Source: Methanobrevibacter thaueri (GTDB lineage Archaea; Methanobacteriota; Methanobacteria; Methanobacteriales; Methanobacteriaceae). Taken from it: a DNA stretch of 59,880 nt. Under the pieces are notes generated by a model. It was not told the DNA's origin, made no database searches, and was given only the letters and a program-made list of their open reading frames with translations. The translations under genes were made by a program, and so were the position numbers. Within the stretch, counting starts at the first letter, position 1. Each line of letters starts with the position of its first letter. Shown here piece by piece: positions 26,617 to 33,248 of this stretch. The stretch covers positions 1 to 59,880 of the forward strand of contig NZ_SUTK01000006.1 in assembly GCF_015062905.1 (NCBI RefSeq), read 5' to 3'.

Positions 26617-27519
26617 TTATTCAATCGGGAATGCATATCTGGTGGCGTTTTCAAGCCTCTCATCCAGGAGGTCATCACTGAAAAGCCTTAAAAGCACCTG
26701 CCTTGGAACGTAATACTCGTCGGTGCCCGGATTTATTATGATGCCATCCATGCCGTTTGAAAGTATGAAATCGAAGACCCTGTGCTTGTTTGTCACCTGG
26801 ACATAGTAGTGGTATTTAAGGGTCTCGTGGAAGCTGACGATTGCATCGGTGTCGGTGTATACAACACCGTAATGGTCCCTTCCGCTCTTTTTAGTATATA
26901 ATGTGAAGGTGAATGAATCATCCCGTGATATTATCCCGTCTTCGGCAATTCCGCTCAGGTCCTCCTCGCTTACAACTACATTCAAAAGCAGTGAGTCCAC
27001 CAAAAGCCTTGAGATTTCATCGTACCTGTTGAAATTGGATGGGTCTTTGATGAAACTTCTGAGGGCCACGTTTTTCTCGGACAGTGCCATCTCCCTTAAC
27101 CTGGATGGGTCAAGTCCCCTGTTTTTGCGGGTTTCGTGTGAACGGGGAATCTTCTTGAGCATGGCGTTATCTATGCAGAGCTCATCGCTTTTGAGGTCTA
27201 TGAGAATGCCGTCGAATCCGAAATCCCCGACAAGCTTTACATAATATTCTATGTCATTGGCAAACCTGTCGAAATCCTCGGAATACTTTTTAAGCTCGTC
27301 ATCGCTTGTAAACAATGGAAGAAGTTTTGTTCCGTCATCGACCTCTATATGCGGAAAGCTGAGGTGCTCGCCGTCAAAGACAACAGGCATCAGCAGTTCG
27401 CTGAACCTGAGCTCCATGAGAAGATTCTCATACATGTCCTCAGGGGGCTGTGTATTGTTCCTGTAGAAATTACTTATCTGTGAAATGGTTGATTTCAGAT
27501 ACTTATTTGTTTCGCTCAT
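26617..27519 (-). CDS. tandem SseB-like domain protein, paralogue of 21506
   Basis: A 300-residue soluble protein with the same duplicated layout as the gene at 21506: an ELLMPVVFDGEHLSFPH-type strand pair, LPLFTSDDELKKY, FDGILID, and a second copy ending GMDGIIINPGTDEYYVPR. Start at the ATG 27519, one codon after a GTG. It lies 48 bases upstream of the AAA+ gene and probably heads that operon. Exact function unknown; SseB-like folds bind proteins. Confidence 0.72.
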   Translation of the reverse strand: MSETNKYLKSTISQISNFYRNNTQPPEDMYENLLMELRFSELLMPVVFDGEHLSFPHIEVDDGTKLLPLFTSDDELKKYSEDFDRFANDIEYYVKLVGDFGFDGILIDLKSDELCIDNAMLKKIPRSHETRKNRGLDPSRLREMALSEKNVALRSFIKDPSNFNRYDEISRLLVDSLLLNVVVSEEDLSGIAEDGIISRDDSFTFTLYTKKSGRDHYGVVYTDTDAIVSFHETLKYHYYVQVTNKHRVFDFILSNGMDGIIINPGTDEYYVPRQVLLRLFSDDLLDERLENATRYAFPIE

Positions 27520-27644
27520 CACTACTTACTTTATACCTCTATGTATTTAAAAATATTTTTGTTAATAAACACAATAAAGTGAAAAGAAACAGGAAAAGAA
27601 CAAGAAACAATTAAAGTCTATTATGTAAAATAAAAAGAAAACAC

Positions 27645-27944
27645 ATGAACAGCAAGCCTACAGAAGATGAGATTTGGTCAATCATAGGATTCATAAAGAT
27701 TTCGAATGCCCGGTACAGGACGCTTCAGTCATTGAGGCATGAGAATCTTATGCCCTCCGAAATCTCCAAAAGAACAAGGCTGACACCGGCCCAGGTATCA
27801 GTGGCTCTTCATGACATGAAAAAGAAGAAATTAGTGAGATGCATGAACGAGACAGCCAAAAAGGGAAGGATATACCAGTGCACTAATCTGGGACGGGAAA
27901 TAATTGAAATACTGGAAAAGACCGGTTTTAAGAGTGATGACTAG
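27645..27944 (+). CDS. winged-helix DNA-binding protein, paralogue of 4206
   Basis: A 99-residue wHTH protein. The recognition region LMPSEISKRTRLTPAQVSVALHDM and wing KKGRIYQC match the protein at 4206 closely. It stands divergently to the SseB/AAA+ operon with 125 bases between the start codons, so it may regulate that operon; this is positional inference. Its end overlaps the convergent gene at 27941 by four bases. Confidence 0.8.
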   Translation: MNSKPTEDEIWSIIGFIKISNARYRTLQSLRHENLMPSEISKRTRLTPAQVSVALHDMKKKKLVRCMNETAKKGRIYQCTNLGREIIEILEKTGFKSDD

Positions 27945-28648
27945 TCAAGCACTTCGTGTCCGCATTCTGGACAGAAAAGAGAATCGGAATCTATTTTTGC
28001 GCCGCAGTTGGTGCAGTACACATCATCGCTGTATATGATTGCCTTTCTTGCCTCAAGCTCCTCGGCTGAAATCTTTCCTTCCTCAAAGAGGCTCTGAAGC
28101 TCTAGAAGGGCATCGATTTCATCAAAGTCCTGGTTGTAGATGTTGTCCTCGATGATTTCCTTCAATGGAACGGCATTGTCCTCATTGATTTCAAAGGTGA
28201 TTTCCTCATCGTCGTTTGTGGTGATCTTGAATATTTTTTTCGACCAGCTTCCATCCTCAAGCTCTATTTCAAGCATGTCGGAGTAGGGGATTTCTTTTCC
28301 TGTTTCATCTATGGTGATTCTGTCATGGTGAAGGATCAAATCGCTTCCTTTTGTCTTGTCGTCTTCCTTTATGTTGATCCATACCTTGCGCTCGGTGAAT
28401 ATGATTTCCTTCTGCCTTTGGATTTTGGCAAGTTTCATGTTAATGGAATCGACGGAACCTTCAAATTCATCAATCAGTTCCTCTGTGATTTCATCCTCGT
28501 TTATGTCAATCTTTTTTGATGCAAGGAACTTTAAAAACACTTTATTTGGAGAGCCCATTATGTTTAATAGGTCATGCTCCTCGAGAAGCTCCTTGTTCTT
28601 GTCGAGAGTATCGAATGAAGAATTTTTAAAGATATTCTTGAGTTCCAT
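27941..28648 (-). CDS. PH-like/SHOCT/zinc-ribbon protein
   Basis: A 235-residue soluble protein. Residues about 85-170 look like a bacterial PH-type beta domain (FTERKVWINIKEDD, ILHHDRITI, FKITTNDDEEITFEI). A SHOCT-like short helical pair follows (LLELQSLFEEGKISAEELEARKA), and the chain ends with a zinc ribbon (YCTNCGAKI, FCPECGHEV). PH, SHOCT and zinc-ribbon combinations are frequent in poorly characterised prokaryotic proteins linked to membranes or oligomer assembly. No catalytic motif. Confidence 0.72.
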   Translation of the reverse strand: MELKNIFKNSSFDTLDKNKELLEEHDLLNIMGSPNKVFLKFLASKKIDINEDEITEELIDEFEGSVDSINMKLAKIQRQKEIIFTERKVWINIKEDDKTKGSDLILHHDRITIDETGKEIPYSDMLEIELEDGSWSKKIFKITTNDDEEITFEINEDNAVPLKEIIEDNIYNQDFDEIDALLELQSLFEEGKISAEELEARKAIIYSDDVYCTNCGAKIDSDSLFCPECGHEVLD

Positions 28649-28696
28649 GATAATATGTATGCAATCAACTGACTAATATATTTTTATTTAAAGTTT

Positions 28697-28903
28697 TCAA
28701 ATCATCTCTGCAAGAAGATAGTCCTGCATGAAGACAAAAAGTATCTTCGCCTTGGTGCTCCTTTCAAAAAGTTCACTGATTTGTGATGCGGATTTGGCCT
28801 CATCAATAAGCGTATATGAGCTGTTTGCTACATATCCCACAGTCATTCCCTGATATTCAACCCGGATGGCATCCTTGTCATGCTCGTTTTCAGGGTCTCG
28901 CAA
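28697..28903 (-). pseudogene. truncated HIRAN-domain remnant
   Basis: The 68 codons match the second half of the HIRAN domain at the end of the protein at 39915: RDPENEHDKDAIRVEYQGMTVGYVANSSYTL against REPDNPHDRYAIRV and TVGYVANNQYTL. The first part of the domain is missing, a stop codon stands two codons before the only start (TTG at 28903), and the frame begins eight bases after a micro zinc-ribbon gene. It is most simply the fossil of a HIRAN-containing gene. Confidence 0.65.
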
Positions 28904-28910
28904 ATGCTAT

Positions 28911-29024
28911 TCATCCATAGTTCTCGCCTACCCATCCGTAGTTGACATCCTCTGAGCATCCGCATTCGGGACATTCCTCATATTCCTCATCAAATACCGC
29001 TCCGCAGTTAGGACATTCCCACAT
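28911..29024 (-). CDS. 37-residue zinc-ribbon micropeptide
   Basis: A tiny protein, MWECPNCGAVF ... EECPECGCSED ... VGENYG, with a CxxC-CxxC zinc ribbon and little else. GAGGAG lies seven bases before the ATG at 29024. It is the last of three consecutive micro zinc-ribbon genes on this strand, and the HIRAN remnant follows directly. Possible role: metal-stabilised adaptor; unknown. Confidence 0.7.
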   Translation of the reverse strand: MWECPNCGAVFDEEYEECPECGCSEDVNYGWVGENYG

Positions 29025-29038
29025 TTTATCTCCTCTGT

Positions 29039-29143
29039 CTATTCTTCCCAGTCGTCAAAGTCAAAGTCCGGATCGAATCCGCAGTTTTCACAGTATGGTT
29101 CGAAATCGGACAGTATTGAACCGCATCTTGGACAAGTCTTCAT
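29039..29143 (-). CDS. 34-residue zinc-ribbon micropeptide
   Basis: Second of three micro genes: MKTCPRCGSIL ... PYCENCGFDP with an acidic, aromatic tail (DFDDWEE). The ribosome-binding site GAGGTGAT precedes the ATG at 29143 and overlaps the TGA at which the upstream frame would end if its in-frame TAG were read through. It ends 14 bases before the next gene. Confidence 0.7.
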   Translation of the reverse strand: MKTCPRCGSILSDFEPYCENCGFDPDFDFDDWEE

Positions 29144-29200
29144 CAAATCACCTCACTCATAGAAATCCGGGTTAATATAGTCCGGCTCCTCCAGGTTGTC

Positions 29201-29323
29201 CTAATCGAAATATTCATCATCATATATTCCCCAGTCAGGGCTGTCTGAGAGGTCTGAACCGCAATTTTCACAGGTTGCCCTTGAAGGGTCATTCAAATGT
29301 CCACAAACATCACATGTTATCAT
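29201..29323 (-). CDS. 40-residue zinc-ribbon micropeptide, probably shortened by an in-frame TAG
   Basis: First of the three micro genes: MITCDVCGHL ... ATCENCGSDL with an acidic tail ending DEYFD. After the TAG at 29201-29203 the same frame stays open for 15 codons of similar acidic/aromatic composition (DNLEEPDYINPDFYE) to a TGA at 29153-29155 that abuts the ribosome-binding site of the next gene. The original gene was probably 56 codons long. A GTGATAAT site precedes the start. Confidence 0.62.
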   Translation of the reverse strand: MITCDVCGHLNDPSRATCENCGSDLSDSPDWGIYDDEYFD

Positions 29324-29672
29324 ATTATCACTTATCTTACGTAAATTATTAATAAATATTATTCATTTTCTCAATAATCAAGTTCCAATAAAAATTCCAA
29401 ATAATAGTTTCATTTATTGACCAAAATATTTCTTAAATAATAATATGAGCAGTTAAGATTATATTTTACACCTCTGATTAAAATGCTTTAGTTGATGGTT
29501 ATAAATGTGTAAATATAATGAGATAAAAAAGTTATAATTTAGTTATTAAATAAAAATATATTTAATAAGTGATTATGTCTTTTGTAGATGGAAAATTAGA
29601 TTTAAACCATCCACAATAAGAACAGAATACTGATAAATATTTAAAGATTTAGTGCAATATGTCAGATAGTCA
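29324..29672. other. AT-rich intergenic region without recognised gene
   Basis: About 350 bases, very A/T-rich. It lies between the start of the micro zinc-ribbon genes and the 3' end of the calcium-repeat operon. It should hold the promoter of the micro genes near 29324-29370; nothing else is supported. Confidence 0.5.
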
Positions 29673-30410
29673 TTATACATCGATGTCATCATCTATAAAA
29701 TCATCGAATACATCATCATCTATATCATCAGTATAATAATCTATTTCCCCATCTCCATCTTCATCTATACCATATTCATCGATGTCACTATCTTCATCAT
29801 AATCAAAACCATAAGTGTCAGGATTACCATCACCAGTAGTGTCTGCTGCGTAAGTATCAGCATAGCCATCACCATTGACATCAGCTGCAGCAATATCTAT
29901 GTTTCCATCTCCATCAGTGTCCTGGCCAACAAAATCAATATATCCATCACCATTAATATCTGCTGCATAAGTATCTGCATTTCCATCACCGGTTGTATCA
30001 GCTGCGGCAAAATCAGCATAACCATCACCATCAGTATCATAGACTCCATAATCTACATTTCCATCACCAGTAGTGTCATATTCTACAGAATCAATGTATC
30101 CATCACCGGTAGTGTCATATGCATATGTATCAGGATTTCCATCACCAGTTGTATCAGCTGCGGCAAAATCAGCATAACCATCACCATCAGTATCCGCTTC
30201 AACGTAATCAATATTCCCATCACCGGTTGAATCTACACCTACTGTATCAATATTCCCATCACCAGTTGTATCCATTGCAACAGTATCGTAATTACCATCA
30301 CCATCAGTATCACTTACAATTGTATCATAATTACCATCACCATTTGTATCAGATACAACACTTTCTTTGTAACCGTCTCCATCAATATCTACTTGTTTTT
30401 CATCAGCCAT
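29673..30410 (-). CDS. DxxGDG repeat protein (calcium-binding-type 13-residue repeats)
   Basis: A 245-residue, extremely acidic protein built almost entirely of about 18 tandem 13-residue units with consensus D-x-x-G-D-G-x-x-D-x-x-x-x (examples DTTGDGNIDTVGV and DTDGDGYADFAAA). The last two or three are degenerate. The D-x-[DN]-G-D-G pattern is that of calcium-binding loops in EF-hand-like, dockerin and type-3 repeat proteins. There is no signal peptide, so it appears cytoplasmic, which is unusual for such repeats. It is the last of three minus-strand genes with short gaps. Likely function: calcium binding or phase-forming scaffold; not proven. Confidence 0.8.
   Translation of the reverse strand: MADEKQVDIDGDGYKESVVSDTNGDGNYDTIVSDTDGDGNYDTVAMDTTGDGNIDTVGVDSTGDGNIDYVEADTDGDGYADFAAADTTGDGNPDTYAYDTTGDGYIDSVEYDTTGDGNVDYGVYDTDGDGYADFAAADTTGDGNADTYAADINGDGYIDFVGQDTDGDGNIDIAAADVNGDGYADTYAADTTGDGNPDTYGFDYDEDSDIDEYGIDEDGDGEIDYYTDDIDDDVFDDFIDDDIDV
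29780..30400 (-). repeat. 39-bp tandem coding repeat array
   Basis: The DNA of the DxxGDG protein repeats with a 39-base period, with a recurring CCATCACC(A/G)GT core on the plus strand. Copies differ at many third positions and encode distinct residues. There is no spacer/repeat alternation, so it is not a CRISPR array. Confidence 0.8.
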
Positions 30411-30417
30411 AATATCA

Positions 30418-30924
30418 CTATTCCCTCATAAGTTCATTATATCTTTGTTCTAAGTTAAACGGATCCCTATCAACTAATGTTGATACTTTTGGAAGTCCTT
30501 CTTTAGTATAATTAATTGTAAAATATTCTCTAGGTTTTTTAGTTTGAGAATCTGTAGGTTTCTTTTCTTTATCTTCTTTATTATTATTTTTAGTATAAGT
30601 CAAATTATCATCAGATAATATTGTACCAATATTGGCCGCCATCAACACAGGAATCCCCACTCCTGTTGCCATGCCCGCAGCAGTCAAACCATACAGCCCT
30701 AATCTTTTAAGATTTTTATTCCTTCTTTGAATTTTTTTATACTCTATTTTTTCTTCCCGACTTAAGCTTTCAAAATGTTTTCTTTCATCTTTCTTCTTTT
30801 CATTTTCCTTATCTGCCTGATCATCAATTTTATCAAATACTATTTGTAGTTGTTCAAAGTTCGGAACAGAATCATATTGTAAAACTTGGTCTTTAATATT
30901 TTTTACATTATTAAAAAAACCCAT
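30418..30924 (-). CDS. basic protein with one glycine-rich membrane helix
   Basis: A 168-residue protein, lysine-rich and charged at both ends, with a central hydrophobic segment LYGLTAAGMATGVGIPVLMAANIGTIL (about residues 76-102) that may be one membrane helix or hairpin. The start at 30924 has GGTG six bases upstream. Middle gene of a three-gene set between the coiled-coil zinc-ribbon protein and the calcium-repeat protein. Family unknown. Confidence 0.7.
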   Translation of the reverse strand: MGFFNNVKNIKDQVLQYDSVPNFEQLQIVFDKIDDQADKENEKKKDERKHFESLSREEKIEYKKIQRRNKNLKRLGLYGLTAAGMATGVGIPVLMAANIGTILSDDNLTYTKNNNKEDKEKKPTDSQTKKPREYFTINYTKEGLPKVSTLVDRDPFNLEQRYNELMRE

Positions 30925-30938
30925 TTTAAACACCAATA

Positions 30939-31463
30939 TTATAATTTTGTTCCACAGGATTCACAAAACAAAAAACCCTCTTCAATTTGAGAACCGCAAT
31001 TTGGACAAGATTTCTTATCGTTTTGAATTTCAGGAGAATCATTTTCAACTTTTTGATTAAAACTATCATAAAAACTAGGTTGAGAATTATTATTATCAAT
31101 TTGAGATGAAATATCATTTTCTAATTTTTTTATCTCAGATTCCAATAAATTTATCTTAGATTCTAATTTACCTTGTTCTTTAACCAAATTTTCGTTATTA
31201 TTTTGCTCTTCTTCTAAATCATCAGTTAATTGTTTAATAACCTCACCATATTCCCTATGTAAATCCTGTTGTATTTTTAATTGATCTTCAAGTTCTTTTT
31301 TTAGTTTAGCCACTACATTTTTTTGCTGATTTACAGTTTTATGCATATCCCTTGTTAAATTCTTGTGTTTTTGAATATCTTCCTTTAAAAAGTTATTTTC
31401 TTTAGATAAAATTTCAATCAATGAATCTTGCTGCTTAAACCTTGCATCTAATTGGGATAACAA
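30939..31463 (-). CDS. coiled-coil zinc-ribbon protein; true start possibly at an AUA codon at 31523
   Basis: A 174-residue protein with about 130 residues of coiled coil (LDARFKQQDSLIEILSKEN through LESEIKKLENDI) and a C-terminal zinc ribbon (SCPNCGSQI, FCESCGTKL). From the TTG at 31463 no good ribosome-binding site is seen. The frame stays open upstream through TEKDYVERLEKIIDKQDDL. An ATA codon at 31523-31521 stands seven bases after GGTG, which would add 20 residues. First of the three-gene set ending in the calcium-repeat protein; the coiled coil suggests a structural or tethering role. Confidence 0.75.
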   Translation of the reverse strand: MLSQLDARFKQQDSLIEILSKENNFLKEDIQKHKNLTRDMHKTVNQQKNVVAKLKKELEDQLKIQQDLHREYGEVIKQLTDDLEEEQNNNENLVKEQGKLESKINLLESEIKKLENDISSQIDNNNSQPSFYDSFNQKVENDSPEIQNDKKSCPNCGSQIEEGFLFCESCGTKL

Positions 31464-31600
31464 ATCATCCTGTTTATCAATGATTTTTTCAAGCCTTTCA
31501 ACATAATCTTTTTCAGTTGTTATTAAATTACACCCATCTTTATAATATTAATTATCTGTTTATCAACAATAGTATATAAAAAATTAGATTTTCTGCGGCA

Positions 31601-32416
31601 CTATTTTAAGTAATTTTCAATGAAATTATTAAAAGCAATATTGTCCACAAAACCTGCACTATAAACTATGCCTGCACGTTCGTATCTTCTGTAATAAGTC
31701 TGTAGGCTCGATTCATAGGATGATTCCAATTCTCTGTCGTGTCTTTCACGGGCAAGTTGCTTACATACAGATGGAATTATATTTGAACACCTATAAGATC
31801 TTGAACGTGTTCTTTGACGGTTAGGTTCATAATCTTCTGATATTGAAACTACTCTATAAACAATTCTGGAATTTTTTAAGAAATTCCTGATATCTAAAAA
31901 ATCAACATTATCTTTGTTTTTCTCATAATATTCCTCATAAATCAAAGGTAGGGCAATTGTTACTGTTTCTAATGGCTTTGCTGCAAGTCCATTTAACATT
32001 CGGTCTGAATATTTTAAAAGAACTTTATCTAATAGGAAAAGTTCATGTTCCAATTCATCATTATAGTTTTTATTTTTTAAGTTTTCAACAACTTCGACTA
32101 GAGTGCATTTACTGGAGTTTCTGCAGAGCAGGTCTCCCTTAAACTCAATTAGGAAAATAAAGAAATTCCCATCTACTTTTTTATACCAGATTGCATCGGT
32201 TGTTTTTGGAGTTATTGATAGATTTCCCTCTCTAAAAATATTGCATGAGTGGCAAATGTCATCAAGAGCATACATTTTAAACTCATTTTCTCCATTTTCC
32301 ATTGGAAGAATTGATATTCCCTTTGTGTTTTCAGCTATTTCATGGGCTTTTTTGTAGAATTGCGGGAATGATTGGAGAAATTCCACAAATAGGGTTTCTT
32401 CAGTTGTTAATGTCAT
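31601..32416 (-). CDS. PD-(D/E)XK-nuclease-like partner of the ATPase at 32419
   Basis: A 271-residue soluble protein. The segment TDAIWYKK ... FFIFLIEFKGDLL (D74, E91, K93) has the D...ExK pattern of PD-(D/E)XK nucleases. A basic stretch RQRTRSRSYRC follows at about 200-210. No named family is recognised. The start is two bases after the ATPase stop, so the two are almost certainly made together. ATPase-plus-nuclease pairs are a recurring design of anti-phage systems (Septu, Gabija, PARIS, OLD-type). That this is one of them is an inference. Confidence 0.65.
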   Translation of the reverse strand: MTLTTEETLFVEFLQSFPQFYKKAHEIAENTKGISILPMENGENEFKMYALDDICHSCNIFREGNLSITPKTTDAIWYKKVDGNFFIFLIEFKGDLLCRNSSKCTLVEVVENLKNKNYNDELEHELFLLDKVLLKYSDRMLNGLAAKPLETVTIALPLIYEEYYEKNKDNVDFLDIRNFLKNSRIVYRVVSISEDYEPNRQRTRSRSYRCSNIIPSVCKQLARERHDRELESSYESSLQTYYRRYERAGIVYSAGFVDNIAFNNFIENYLK

Positions 32417-32418
32417 TT

Positions 32419-33228
32419 TTACTCCTTAAACAATATTTTAGCTTTGAGCTTATCTAGTTCATCATATGGACTAGTTAAATTTTCATAAACTGCTCCCATG
32501 TTTTTAGGGTTAATCTTTCTGAAGTTATACTGGTTATTACTTTGTTTTTGTGTCAGATAAAAATTAGTATCACTTAATAAATCATAATACTGAGAGTAAA
32601 GTGAAATTGCCTCAATAAACATCGGACTATGGGAGTTCAGATATATATGAATGTTTAACTCTTTTGCAAGTAAAACCAGGATTTCTGCAAATTTGATTTC
32701 CCATTGAGGATGAAGGCTTGCTTCAGGCTCATCAATGATTAAAAAGGAGTTTTCATTTAATTTATTGTTTTGAAGAAGAATTTGAATTATTCCAATTTCC
32801 TTGATTCCAGATGAGTTTTCCTGAGACATTGGACAGTCACTTTTAATAATGTCTTGGATTTTTGAGAGAATTTCAGAGTCATTATTAACAATATCTTCTT
32901 CTAAAGCTTCCTTAATGTGAACTATATGATCAAATCTCAGTATTTCCAAATCCTTTAAATCAAAAACAGAAATATTATCAAGATAAAAAATATCTGAAGG
33001 GATAAAATCAGTTTCAAATTTAACATTTGAATCATTTAAATCAGATAAATCTTCATTATCAAGCAAGTAATCTATTGATTCATCATCAATTTCTGATTTT
33101 AGATAACAATATAGAATTTTTGATACCGTTGATTTACCGCTGGAGTTGACTCCACCAACCACATTAATTTTTTTAATATTGATTTCAGCGTTATTTATTT
33201 GTCCAAAATCATTTATTTCCAAATCCAT
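32419..33228 (-). CDS. ABC/OLD-type AAA ATPase
   Basis: A 269-residue compact ATPase: Walker A GGVNSSGKST (25-34), a signature-like SSGIKEIG (139-146), Walker B FLIIDEPEASLHP (D166, E167) and the H-loop NSHSP (H200). This is the layout of RecF/SMC/OLD-like ATPases seen in many defence systems, but with only a short insert instead of a long coiled coil and no TOPRIM domain. GGAGGAT precedes the ATG. It sits between a DUF2779 nuclease gene and the PD-(D/E)XK-like gene. Confidence 0.85.
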   Translation of the reverse strand: MDLEINDFGQINNAEINIKKINVVGGVNSSGKSTVSKILYCYLKSEIDDESIDYLLDNEDLSDLNDSNVKFETDFIPSDIFYLDNISVFDLKDLEILRFDHIVHIKEALEEDIVNNDSEILSKIQDIIKSDCPMSQENSSGIKEIGIIQILLQNNKLNENSFLIIDEPEASLHPQWEIKFAEILVLLAKELNIHIYLNSHSPMFIEAISLYSQYYDLLSDTNFYLTQKQSNNQYNFRKINPKNMGAVYENLTSPYDELDKLKAKILFKE

Positions 33229-33248
33229 GAATTATCCTCCATTTATCA

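Noticed and set aside
28942..29175. 77-codon plus-strand frame across the micro zinc-ribbon genes
   Set aside because: It is the antisense shadow of the three minus-strand zinc-ribbon frames, which have proper ribosome-binding sites.
29780..30400. Regular short DNA repeats that could suggest a CRISPR array
   Set aside because: The 39-bp period is entirely explained by the 13-residue coding repeats, with no spacers and diverged copies.
30119..30412. 97-codon plus-strand frame rich in His, Gln and Tyr
   Set aside because: It is a shadow of the DxxGDG repeat gene; the unusual composition simply mirrors GAT/GGT-rich codons on the other strand.
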